Shown here: one piece after another, positions 45,033-56,300 of the stretch
Layout of the letters: each line of letters opens with the position of its first letter
Position numbering within the stretch: the stretch's first letter is position 1
Source: Odontesthes bonariensis
Taxonomy: Eukaryota; Chordata; Actinopteri; Atheriniformes; Atherinopsidae
DNA length: 64,000 bases
Assembly (NCBI RefSeq): GCF_027942865.1
Contig: NC_134521.1
Location: 22,632,449-22,696,448, forward strand
Reading direction: 5' to 3'
Notes under the pieces: generated by a model
Database searches by the model: none
The model's input: only the letters and a program-made list of their open reading frames with translations
Told to the model about the DNA's origin: nothing
Made by a program: the position numbers and the translations under genes

Positions 45033-45394
45033 AGCTATGGTAGGTAATCCTAGAGAGCTAGCAAGAGAGCTAGCAAGATTCGAAAGTGTCCCCTCCTCTA
45101 AGCTCCACCCCCCCCTCCCCATTCCGTCAGTGCTTCATCCAAAGCCGGTAGAACCGCGTGCGCACATGGAGCAGGGAGCCGGCAGAGGGGGGCGTAGGCA
45201 GAAAGCAGAGGCATCTGATTGGTTTTTTGTAGGCGACTTGGTCAGCTTTTTCTCAGTCCTGCAGCTGCCACAGAGGTCTGATTATTTTCGTCCCTTTTTC
45301 TAAATACATCTTGTATAGATTTCTCTCAGGATAGACGGACCATTTCACCCAGTATTACAAAATGTGTTTCTGAACAGGATTACCAACCATGTCT
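45033..45394. mobile_element. TTAA-flanked MITE, 362 bp
   Basis: Ends AGCTATGGTAGGTAATCCT and AGGATTACCAACCATGTCT are inverted repeats, with TTAA at 45029-45032 and 45395-45398. It is non-coding inside. Confidence 0.85.
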
Positions 45395-46610
45395 TTAATA
45401 AAATAACAGCATTTTAAACGTTTTTTTTTTTTTTTACATTTTTAAGCATTATCTATCAGAAGTATACTCTTAGATATCGTTATTTTTACATTTGGTTAGC
45501 ATGAAATTTCGATGTTGATGTTAAAACTGTAATGGATTTAGGGACCTAGCTTAAAGCTTGGTAACGGAGGCTAACGTGAGGTAATTAACGTGATAATTTC
45601 ACTAAAGTCCGTTAACTTTTTATTGTCAGGTGACATAATGTAAAGTTGTTTTGATTGTTAGGTTTTAAAACCTTACCAAAATACTATAGGCCTATAGTAA
45701 TAATACATTTAATAAATTTTTGGTATTTCTGACGTATTTTCTCCGGTAAATTGATTAAATTACAACATTTTTGGCATAGTGAGGCATTAGCTGACTGGTC
45801 TTTAATTAAGTAAGTTTTTTTCAGCATGACTTTGCAGCTGTGATAATGAATTTATTAATTTCTCTGTTGTTGTTGTCAGGGAGGTCAGGAGATGTGGTGG
45901 TCGCTGCTGTCATGCTGCCATGGATGAACCCTTATTAGGGCTTCAGCCGATTTCTACAATGTCCAAACCCTTGAATTTGATCAAATGTATTTCATTGTTG
46001 CAGATTAATCTACCCAACAGTATAAATAGCAATAAAATAACTTCTTTATTAAGGCTTGTTTTACATTTTCCATGATGACATTTTATAATAAAATGTTTGG
46101 TTTAAATCTGTTTTGTTTATTTTTTCACAACTGACACATTTATTTTGTCTGGTTTTAACCAGAAAAAAAGTTAAATTCATATTTTATTCCATTATACCCG
46201 CTGAATCCGTCGGTCGGGTCGCGGGGGGGCATTGTCCATCTGACACCAGAGAGAACAGACAGACTGAATGACATCTTCTACAGATGGAGTGTTTGGGACA
46301 ACAGGAGTAGATCCTGGGAACAGACGGTAACATCAGGCTCTGTTGGAGGATGTAGATCTGAAGGTAAGCTGGACCACTGGCATGATTCAGTATAAAGGAG
46401 GACAAGGTAGCTGCCCCCTGCTAGCATGCAGGGGTACCCTCTACGATTTAAAATGGTGATAAATGTGTCTCTGCCGCTCCAAAAAAGAAAAAATGTTGAT
46501 AAGTCGGTGATCGGTGCAGTGATCAATGCACATTATGGGTCAATATTTACCGAAAATTGCGTCGTAAATGTTAAAGTTATCGTTTTTGTGCTCCGTCCCG
46601 CTAAGACCCG
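45395..46610. other. Non-coding stretch
   Basis: AT-rich DNA without a recognisable gene or repeat structure. A T run lies at 45421-45435. Confidence 0.5.
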
Positions 46611-46614
46611 TTCA

Positions 46615-46795
46615 AACTGAGCTGTGTATGGTGCAAGGCCAAGAAGAAGAGATGGGTTTTAAGAGGCCTGTCTGATGTGCAAAAGGAGCTTGTTCCACAA
46701 TTTTGGAGCAACCACAGGGAAATCTCTGTCTCGTCTGAGCTTATGCTTGGTTTTTGGAACATTCAGGAGCAGTTGATCAGCTGACTGGAGAAAAC
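46615..46795. repeat. Fish LINE/SINE-derived repeat fragment
   Basis: GAAGAAGAGATGGGTTTTAA, CTTGTTCCACAATTTTGGAG and CTTGGTTTTTGGAACATTCA, then TCAGCTGACTGGAG, follow the order of a very common teleost repeat. It precedes the shared 5' flank of tRNA copy 4. Confidence 0.5.
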
Positions 46796-46926
46796 AAAGA
46801 TCATGTAGATATAGTCATAATGAGCCCAAATTCTGCTGTGTTTTTCTATTAAATCCTGATCCTTTGTTGGCGTGAATCCATATGCATACAAAATCTGTCT
46901 TAAAGCTGAAATTATTGTTGCTGTCA

Positions 46927-46998
46927 GTTTCCGTAGTGTAGTGGTTATCACGTTCGCCTAACACGCGAAAGGTCCCCGGTTCGAGACCGGGCGGAAAC
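46927..46998 (+). tRNA. tRNA-Val (anticodon AAC), copy 4
   Basis: Identical over 72 nt to the other copies. It is followed by TTTTT and the perfect 14-bp palindrome CCATCTCGAGATGG (47008-47021), then immediately by the inverted-repeat element at 47027. Confidence 0.97.
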
Positions 46999-47026
46999 AA
47001 GTTTTTGTCCATCTCGAGATGGGGTA

Positions 47027-48777
47027 TGGGATCAAATAAGGGTCAGAAAGATTTTGTACTTGTACAATGATGTTCACATGTGTAACAAAGTTTTGAAGTT
47101 GTAAAAACATTTTGTGCATGTGTAACAAAGTTTTGAAGTTGTAAAAATAGTTTGTGTATGTGTAACAAAGTTTTGAAGTTGTAAAAACATTTTGTGCATG
47201 TGTAAAACTAAATCCAACGGACACACAAATTTCCCACATTCAAGTACAACCCTGACGTTACAAGTTTACAAACTCAAGTTACGAGTACGAATTTTGACCC
47301 TGTTTTGACGCCTGAGTGAATAGCCAATGAGCACGGTGCTTACTGACTTGCATTATTTTGGTTACAGATAAATCAGCTTTTGTGGATAAAAAAAACAAAA
47401 TACACAAGTATATTTTACAATAAGTTTATTGGTTTAATTAAGTTCATGTTACAATTATGTATTCTTTCAGACAAGTTACTTTGAGTTTAATTTGTGGCCC
47501 AAGAACAAAAGGAGGAAGCACTCCATACTGCCTACTTTTATAACCTTGGTGACATCATCAGGAGAAACAATCTATGGTGATAGTGGTAATGTGAAGTTTG
47601 AATTAATTATTTTATTGTTCGTATGATTTTTTTGGATTGTTAAAGCCAGATGTGCATTAGGATGTAAAGTGATTTGCTAGAACGTGCATTGAAGGGGAAG
47701 TAATGATAGTTTGTGTTACAGGTCCCAGGCTATGGGCACTGTACACAGATAAGATTCTCTACAAAACAGTGTCTCAACCTTCCCTTATGGTTCCTGTCGT
47801 AGTTCATGAATGCTCTCTACATAGTTTACTACTGCAGTATATATGTCTGCCCCAAAACCCGAGGAAGGTGCAGTTGGATTGAACAGTTCATCCAATCGTT
47901 CCAGTTCTTGCATACTCAAGGGACATGCCAGTTCAGGCACCTGCACTCCAGTTTGACCCATGTCTGTCATTGCCACGTCTGAAAGATGGGGCACCTAAAA
48001 CAGTACAAAAATTGTTATAGCTGTTGTCCACAACATTGGTAAATAAAATATTGTTTTCCCTTTTGCTACATCGTGAAATTGCCGATATCTTTAATTAACT
48101 TACCTGAGCAGAAGCGTTTGACTCCATCCTGTTTTTCCTCCATCAGTACCAACGTGTGCCCACTGAGTGTCGTTGGAGCTCAGATCCTGGCCGGCAGAAA
48201 TTGCTGCTCCTTGATTGGATGGTTGGTTGGCACGTGGGTGGGCACCGGGTTGATTGGCAAGTCAGTAAGCAACGTGCTGATTGGCTATTCACTCAGGCGT
48301 CAAAACAGGGTCAAAATTCGTACTCGTAACTTGAGTTTTGTAAACTTGTAACTTCAGGGTCGTACTTGAAGGAGGGGAATTTGTGTGTCCGTCGGATTTA
48401 GTTTTACACACAAAACTTTGTTACACATACACAAACTATTTTTACTTCAAAACTTTGTTACACATGCACAAAATGTTTTTACAACTTCAAAACTTTGTTA
48501 CACATACACAAACTATTTTTACAACTTCAAAACTTTGTTACACATACACAAACTATTTTTACAACTTCAAAACTTTGTTACACATGCACAAAATGTTTTT
48601 ACAACTTCAAAACTTTGTTACACATGCACAAAATGTTTTTACAACTTCAAAACTTTGTTACACATGCACAAAATGTTTTTACATAGACACAAAATATTTT
48701 TACAACTTCAAAACTTTATTACACATGTGAACATCATTGTACAAGTACAAAATCTTTCTGACCCTTATTTGATCCCA
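47027..48777. mobile_element. Long inverted-repeat element with 40-bp tandem repeats in its arms
   Basis: The left arm starts TGGGATCAAATAAGGGTCAG and the right arm ends CTGACCCTTATTTGATCCCA, its exact inverse. Both arms continue as inverted copies for about 300-500 bp, through 40-bp tandem units (TTTGAAGTTGTAAAAACATT, then TTGTGCATGTGTAACAAAG and variants). There are about three units at left (47087-47200) and seven to eight at right (48410-48720). Further inward both carry the CCTGAGTGAATAGCCAAT block. The centre holds a small spliced gene on the minus strand. No clear target duplication was found. It resembles foldback-type DNA transposons; the superfamily is unknown to me. Confidence 0.85.
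47785..48127 (-). CDS. Small two-exon gene inside the inverted-repeat element, 77 residues
   Basis: Exon 1 (48104-48127) encodes MESNASAQ and ends at a GTAAGT donor. Exon 2 (47785-47994) follows a TTTTAG acceptor and continues in phase with VPHLSDVAMTDMGQTGVQVP, a CPLSMQELERLDELFNP segment and YTAVVNYVESIHELRQEP to a stop. I do not recognise the protein. It is acidic, with a helical C-terminal half. A relic of exon 1 with its donor is present behind tRNA copy 2, which supports the splice model and shows that the gene belongs to a repeated unit. It could be an accessory protein of the element or a captured host exon pair. Confidence 0.55.
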
Positions 48778-49181
48778 GAGTGATGTGAGGTGAAGTACAG
48801 CTGTACAACAAAAAATAAGTGAATGCGAGAATACAAGTAGCCCTGTGATTGACTGGCGACCTATCTTGGGTGTGCATTGTCTCTGTACCTCGATGACAAC
48901 TGAGGTGGGATCAATATATGGTATAGTATTGAGAGCTCTAAAAGCAAATAAGAGAACTTTAAAATTAAACCTAAAATGTATGTGCAGTCAGTTTGAAGCC
49001 GAGCAATGGAGGAAACACTAACCCCAATATAAAGTACATTACAGTAATCCAGCCGAGTTCTGACAAAGACATGGATTACTGCCTTAAAATGCTGCCTGGA
49101 TAGAAATTATCTTGAAAAAAAAGCTTGATTTGACCACTGCCCTGATCTGATTGTCAAGCTTAAGATCGGCATCCACTTTAA

Positions 49182-49613
49182 AGCAATACAATGTAACTTC
49201 TCAAAAAGCCCACTATGGAGCTCCCCCTACAGGCTTGGAGGTAATGTACGATTACACTGTCGTAAATACAACACCCTTTCGCTTTCACGTTTCACGTTTG
49301 TTGACGAACCGGCGAGGAGTCAGAAGGTGCAAGCTATGTCGACCGAGAAGGTAAGAGTAATCAAATGTACCTGGGAGTGTGAGAGGGGTCTATTTGTTTT
49401 TGTGGTAGGTGTGCCAGAAAGCAAGTCGAAGTACTTCTGCTCAGCTCCCAGGCCGCTACCGGGCCGGTCCAGCAAAGTTACATAGCGCAGTTTTTCCAAC
49501 TCAGACCCCCGAAGGGCATAGGAGACAGGCCAATCGTAATATTAAAACTCATTCTAGCCGAACAATTTTTTTCAAGCTGTTATTTTAAGGTAGAAATGTT
49601 ACATAGTTTTGCT
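49182..49613. mobile_element. TTAA-flanked MITE inside the LINE, 432 bp
   Basis: Ends AGCAATACAATGTAACTTCT and AATGTTACATAGTTTTGCT are imperfect inverted repeats, with TTAA at 49178-49181 and 49614-49617. LINE coding text resumes on either side. Confidence 0.8.
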
Positions 49614-49787
49614 TTAACCCCCAGGTTGGTAAAAGTTGGCTTGATATAATGGGTCAAGCTACCCAGATCCAACAGGGGGGGGTCTCAGTGGTGTGTCCAA
49701 AAACCATCAATTCCATCTATTTTTCATTACAATTTAAGAAGTTAAGAGCCATCCAGGCCTTTATGTCATCAAATCGCTGTCTGAGGC

Positions 49788-50302
49788 TAGCCTGGGAATT
49801 CCCATGCTGCTTTGCGCGCGATTTCATTCACACTGCAAAGGCAGCCTGGAAACCACCGCCCTTATTTTTGCCTGAGTTAGAGAACCAATCACAGAACGGG
49901 GGGCAGCAAGACGATGACGAAGTCTATGCGCGACACCGAAGCTTGTAGAGTGTTAATCCAACATGGCAGCGGACACAATGTTACCGTTCGATGCAGCCGT
50001 AGAAAGTGTTTTAAGTAGCTTAGAACGCAAGTTTACTTTTAAAAAAGAGCAACGTTTGGCGTTGAAAGATTTCATTGCCAAGAAGGATGTATTTGCTCTG
50101 CTGTGAAGAAGTGAGAAGTGATACAATTGGCTATGAATCGCGTGCAAAGCAGCATGGGAAGAACCAGACGCCATTTGATAGACATTCATAGCGCCCAATA
50201 AACAGCTCTAGGCATTCGTAAACCACGCCTCAAATACGAGAAAATGCACACCTAGTTCCCAGACCACCATCTCATCGAGATGTGGACGCGTCAGCCAGGC
50301 TA
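49788..50302 (+). mobile_element. RecQ-exon element, 515 bp, 9-bp target duplication, copy 1
   Basis: It begins TAGCCTGGGAATTCCC and ends GTCAGCCAGGCTA, with an exact 9-bp duplication GTCTGAGGC (49779-49787 and 50303-50311). Inside, from 49963 on the plus strand, a frame reads MAADTMLPFDAAVESVLSSL, ERKFTFKKEQRLALKDFI and AKKDVFALL, which is the N-terminal start of a RecQ-like helicase just before motif I. An ACCAATCA box lies upstream. The element is a non-autonomous DNA transposon. The second copy is at 58923-59479. Confidence 0.85.
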
Positions 50303-51319
50303 GTCTGAGGCAGCAGTTCTGTGGGATCCCTGAGCGAAAATCCATCATGCAGGTTGTATGTAACTTCTTAGAAACCGATACAATTCTAGAGCGTTTGAAA
50401 AGCAGCGGAACCACAGTCTGCGCCAGTGAGGTGTTGGCGATGTCAGTGTACACGCCAGCCCGCTCCTCTGCAAAGGCTTTCAGGACCCTCTGTGACACTC
50501 TATCTGGTCCTGTTCCCTTGTGAGGATTGACCTGCTGCAGAGATCTTAGAACCTGTGTCTATGTTACCTGGAGAGTTCCCCTTCAGCCCCTCCTGATGGT
50601 AATGCTGGTGTGATGTCCTGTTGATGGCTGTCAAACCCGGCATGAAAGGCGTTTTTTGTCTGGTAGGTACCCGAGGTTCTGGCTGTTTGTCTGTTTCCCT
50701 TGTAGTTTGTCACAGCCTGGATACCCTGCCACATTCTGCGAGTCACAGTTCTCCAGTTTCTCTTTTTTGCTGCTGTGATTAATTTTAGGAAAGCATATTG
50801 GACCAGCCTACACTGATATATATACTATATACTATATAATATCCTGGATGAACTATGGTTTTGGATTGAGAGAGACCAGATTAGTGCTGGAGGACACACA
50901 GATGGATGTACACCAGCTAATGTAGCAGTTCACAGTCTCTGTATATTCATGGATGCTGGCTGAGGCTTTCCTGAAGACATCCATATTTGTTATTTGTAGA
51001 TAGTCTCCAAGTTCAGACAACTTTTGAACTGTCACGACTGAGAGGCTCTGCTTTGTGAGCTTCTTTGTATATGTTGGCGGCAGCAAAATGGCAATATAGC
51101 CAGGTTTACCTAAATTGGGCGAGGTCCTCTTCCTTGTTGCCAGAGGGAGGGATGTAAACAACATTAGGATGCTCTGTAGCTCCCTTTGAATACAACATTG
51201 GGTGAACACAGTTTAGCCCCGATTTTGATGTCTGAACACCACAACTGCTTGATAAGGGCTCCAATACCTCCCCCACAGGTTTGGACTCCTCCAAGCTACG
51301 TTCACACCAGTACATAGTG

Positions 51320-52204
51320 ACCTGTCAGTGTTACGGCTTCATCAGGAGTGTGTCCGCCAAGCTTCTGTGTTTCAGTTTGCCATGTTTCAGTATGCCATTG
51401 CGTGACGATACCCTTCATTTTATTGCCCACCGATTGTATGTTGCTCACGAGGATGGTCAATATTGTTAATCTCCTGTAGCTAGCTAGGTGCCATAGTTGC
51501 TACATGACACCCTCTCTGCCATGTTTCCTCCTCAGGCTGGCGACTTCACTGCCTTGCGCTGCAGCTCAGGGTATGCAAGAAGCTGAAGATGGTTCAAATT
51601 CAATAAACAACACCAAACTTAAAGAGCACAGGCTGACGTTATTAGATCAACACTATGATTTCAAAGTGCTGATTATAAGATTTAGTGCCATCTAGTGGTG
51701 AAGTGTCAGACTGCAATAAGTGTCTGGTTTGTCTCATGCAATGCTGTGAAAACATGGCAGTATGACATAGTATATTGCCATGGTAATGGATTCACACTGT
51801 ATATAGATATTAATGGCTCAATCTAAGTTTTAAAAACAAAACAAAAATATCTTTATTTTTACACGATTCAACACAAATCAAAACATCATGATCAATATAA
51901 CATTGTATGCCTGACAATACATGTCCAAAATGCAACAGCCTGAAACTTTCCTGGCTCATCCTTGTACATGTACACGCTCCACCTATTCTCCAAGCTTCAT
52001 CAATAGCTGGCCTCAATAAAATGACAATGATATCATACCGAGAGCCTTGATGAAGTTAGAGAATCAAGAAGCGTAAATGAATCAAACAACTGACACGTTT
52101 TCTTATCAAACAAGGACATCAAATAATGAAGAGACTCTTCTGGACATATTTCATCTTTCACATGTCCCACTTTAAAGCAAAACGTCAGCCTGTTTCAAGA
52201 CATG
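51320..52204. other. Non-coding stretch
   Basis: No gene recognised. Part of it is probably 5' LINE debris and downstream flank of the minus-strand hpgd gene. Confidence 0.5.
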
Positions 52205-53148
52205 CAGTCATGTGAAAAAGAAAGTGCACCCTCTTTCAATTTCAAGGTTTTATGCTAGGATATCGTTTTTTTGGTATTTTTTATTTTTTTAAATCAATTT
52301 GGTCCTTACTAGGTCTTCAACTAAGCACAACCTCAAATGAATAATAACATGATATATTACAGTGAAAAACTGGTTGGATTATCAGTGTCTCACATCATTG
52401 TTGAGGAAATGTGGCCAACTCGTCTTTACAATTCTGCTTGAGTTCATCGAGGTTCACAGACATTCAAGCTCTCTACTGTCACATCATAGCATTTCCATCA
52501 GGTTGAGGTCTGAACTTTGGGTTATTGCAACACCTTGATTCTTTTAGTCTTCAGCCATTTAGTTGTTGATCTATAGCTGTACTTGCTAACAGTGTACTGT
52601 TGTATGACTCAATTTCAGTCAATATTTACTTGTCCAACAGATAGCCTCACATTTTGACTCTGGAATACATCAGCAGAGAACTTCATGGTCAACTCCATGA
52701 TTGCATGGTGCCTCGGTCCTGTACTGCAGAAAAAGACCAAATGATTGCTCTCCGATCATCATCCAATCAGCTCTCCACCATTGTGCTTCACAGTTGGTAT
52801 AAGGTGTTTATGCTGATTTGATTAGCAGCACCTGGCTGCTACTGCAGAGTTTTCATGATGTAAAAACCTACTAATTTAGGATTGCTTTTAATACCCAGTA
52901 GTATGACGACACTTTTATCTTATTTGATTTTGTTGTATTTTATTGCTTTCACTGTTCTTTTATTGTTTTTATTTGTTTTTACTTATTTTTCTCTTTATTT
53001 ATTACCTACTGTAAAGCACTTTGGTACATCGTAATGATTGTTTGTAAAGGGCTGTATAAATAAAATACATTTACATTTACATTACATTTAAAAGGATACA
53101 TGAAACCTTCAAATTGAAAGAGGGTGTACTTTCTTTTTCACAAGAATG
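52205..53148. mobile_element. Tc1/mariner-like element relic with an internal LINE tail
   Basis: The left end CAGTCATGTGAAAAAGAAAG then TGCACCCTCTTTCAATTT is mirrored at 53113-53148 (AAATTGAAAGAGGGTGTACT, then TTCTTTTTCAC). There is no intact transposase between. At 52990-53095, ACTGTAAAGCACTTTGGTAC and GGGCTGTATAAATAAAATAC look like the 3' tail of a LINE that inserted into it. Confidence 0.65.
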
Positions 53149-53341
53149 TAAAAAACAAATGTATGTGTTTAGTTGTTTCGACTAGCAACAGAAGAAATAT
53201 CAGCGAAGAAGAAAACTGCAGATGCTGAAAACAACCAGGATGAAAGAAACTGTTTGCACTTTTATTTGCAGGATTCAGTCCAGTTAGGTTTCGCTATGAA
53301 TTTAGTTGCGGCTCATAGCACATGGCAGTTGTCATTAGCTC

Positions 53342-56300
53342 CTACTGAACAAAGGATGGAAACTTCACATATGTTTTTCCTTTCGGGATCACCAGGAGGG
53401 CCTCACCATTTTTTGTCTCATCTTTGGCCAGCTCCAGGAAGCACTCGGCCACTTCAGACACACTGCATCAGAAAGGTAGAGTGGCATCAGTGAGGATGCA
53501 TGCACACACTATTATTCATGGTCATTAATGAGAGGTTACAGGAGTATTTATGGGTCTAAGAAATGACAGTAATGGAATTAGATTTGCACTTGAAGAAGGA
53601 ACGTCAGTAAAGATTCAGTAGCGCACAAAACCAAATGCTTAGCGAAGCCTTTTTTAAACAAAGCAAGCAAAGACTCACGTTAAAACTCCAAGCGTGTCTA
53701 TCAACTTCTGTGTTGCATCACCCAGGTGAGAAAATTGTCCCAGTTTTTGTGGGATGCTGGTCAAGAAGTCAGTTTGCACAAAACTAGGGCAAAGGACATT
53801 GAAGCGTATACCGTAGCCTGAAGCCTCAGAAGCAGCCTGGAAGAAGAAACGCAACATTAGGCTTCTCACATGCTGCACTGCATTAACAACAGCACAAATA
53901 TGATGAAAATGATGCTTCTGTTTATCTATCTCACTGTAGACGTGTAGATGAGTAACTTGAGTATTAAAAATGAGGATTAGCTTGTAGCTGCTTTAGCTTC
54001 AGTTGTGGCGTCCATCAACACTGAGACCAGATCCAACCACACCAATTTTTTTTAATAAAGAAAGAAAGTTGGCTTGTGATCCAGAAATCCCAAGCCAACT
54101 TGTGAAATATAACAATTTAATTTACATTTCGCAAATGAACACTTGGAAAAACAGAAACCTTAAATGGTTTTTAAGTCTAATAGTTACATTTTCAAACAGA
54201 TGATCAGAAAACAGAACATCGCGTCTGGAATCCAGTCATCAGGTACTGTTGCAATATGTTCTCTCCAATTCTGAATGGGTGGTGACAAGTGTTGCCAGTT
54301 CGGTGGTCCTAGATCACAATTAAACTGTCTTTAAAAATAAACAAGAATGTCTGTAAGACAGTGTCATTTTTGTTCTGGTGTTGGTGCTGGAATAGATGTT
54401 TTTGCCCCCTTTCTTTTTCTTTTTAAATGTCAGCTCTCCATCTCAAATACAATCAAATACAGATCTGAGTGGCAGATGGGCCAAACCTGTCTTTAGCCCC
54501 TTTCACACTGCGACCCGCTACATTAGCGGGTCCAAATTGCACCTTCGACCCGCGTCGAGCAATGTGAACGCTTGGCGTGTCAGGGTGACCCGTGTCGCCT
54601 GAAGCCGAGTTCAGGGGGCGTTGCCTAGTGGCAGAGCGTCACACGAAACACAGAAAATGCTGGGCGTGTACAATGACGTAGGCACAAGCCATGCGTCGGA
54701 GGTAGGGTTAAATACACCTGTCTGCATCAAATTTTTCAAACAAACGATGGCGGGACAGCTTGAGATATCGTTTATGCAATTGTATATGCAGTTCATGGAG
54801 ATGTTACTTTAGGGTGCGTGGATGGTTAAAACGTGGGATGCCGCCGATGAACATATGCGGAGAATACGGGAGCACTATAACCTCCAAATTGAGGAAATCC
54901 AGCTACAATTTGAAGCAGAAGAACGCGAACACCGTCCCCGAAATGTGGCGGTAAATAACGTCCTCTGCTCGGAGGCTGAGGAGCTCGCGGACCTCCTTGT
55001 CTCCCCAGTTGGCCATATTAAAAAATGTCTCCAACTTGATGTAGGCTAAAACAGAGTAAAACTTGAAGTGAAACTTGTCCTCACCTGTCGTTGTTGTTCT
55101 GAATCAGCTGTCCATTCTGTCTTTTAAACTCCTCACGCCACGCCACGCCACGCCCACGTCCGACCCGCGTCGATTGCGTTCACATCAAACTCGGCTCGGC
55201 AAAAAGACTAGGGTCCGACGCGGGTCGAAAGGCGAGTTGAGTTGACGCGGCAGCCCGGGTCGGCAGTGTGAACGCAACAGCGGACACGCTAAATTCGCGA
55301 ATTAAACGCGGGTTATTCGGCAGTGTGAAAGGGGCTTTTGAGATTGAGCACAAAGCAAAGTGTACAGAAAAATGCAGATGTGGTCTGCAGTGGACTGTCT
55401 TACACGAAGCAACAATCAGCAGAGGACTTCTCGTCGTGTGAATATTAGCTACTTGCTTCTCACATGGGCGTGGCGTGGCGTGACGTGAGGAGTTTAAAAG
55501 ACAGAATGGACAGCTGATTCAGAACAACAGCGACAGGTGAGGACAAGTTTTACTCTGTTTTAGCCACCATCAAGTTCGAGACATTTTTGAAGATGGCCAA
55601 CTGGGGAGACAAGGAGGTCCGCGAGCTCCTCAGCCTCCGAGCAGAGGACGTTATTTACCGCCACATTTCGGGGACGGTGTTCGCGTTCTTCTGCTTCAAA
55701 TTGTAGCTGGATTTCCTCAATTTGGAGGTTATAGTGCTCCCGTATTCTCCGCATCCCACGTTGTAACCATCCACACACCGTAAAGTAACATCTCCATGAA
55801 CTGCATATACAATTGCATAAACGATATGATATCTCAAGGTGTCCCGCCATCGTTTGTTTGAAAAATTTGATGCAGACAGGTGTATTTAACCCTACCTCCG
55901 ACGCATGGCTTGTGCCTACGTCATTGTACACGCCCAGCATTTTCTGTGTTTCGTGTGACGCTCTGCCACTAGGCAACGCCCCCTGAACTCGGCTTCAGGC
56001 GACACGGGTCACCCTGACACGCCAAGCGTTCACATTGCTCGACACAAGTCGAAGGTGCAATTTGGACCCGCTAAGGTAGCGGGTCGCAGTGTGAAAGGGG
56101 CTTTAGATTCCTTCACATTAATATTAGGAGTGACAGAGAACTGATCTGCTGGATCTGAAAAGGTATCAACATCGTATCCAATCATTTCTGGACCTGCTCA
56201 CACACCTTTTCATCTTTTCTTATTTTAGTTTTAGTTCTAATACATTTTTCTGCAATCGTTTTTATTTTCCACACATTCCTTACCCCCATGGCTCGAGTGA

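Larger units (their letters stand above)
48850..51320 (-). mobile_element. L2-like LINE, degraded, with two later insertions
   Basis: Minus-strand pieces come in LINE order from right to left. An endonuclease-region piece reads GLNCVHPM and then NVVYIPPSGNKEEDLAQFR. An RT N-terminal piece reads SQRVLKAFAEERAGVYTDIA, then NTSLAQTVVPLLFK and IVSVSKK. Next come DDIKAWMALNFLKLN and MELMVFG (49640-49785), then VDADLKLDNQIRAVVKSSFF and VRTRLDYCNVLYIGVSVSSI with ARLQ (48950-49165). The frame is broken many times. A RecQ-exon element (49788-50302) and a TTAA MITE (49182-49613) sit inside it, and the LINE text continues on both sides of each. Confidence 0.75.

Noticed and set aside
48410-48720. Regularly spaced 40-bp repeats that look CRISPR-like at first sight
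   Set aside because: The units are contiguous with no unique spacers, and the genome is eukaryotic.
48383-48783. Plus-strand open frames rich in FVTHAQNVFTTSKLCY repeats
   Set aside because: They arise from the 40-bp tandem units in the arm of the inverted-repeat element. The same text is non-coding in the left arm.
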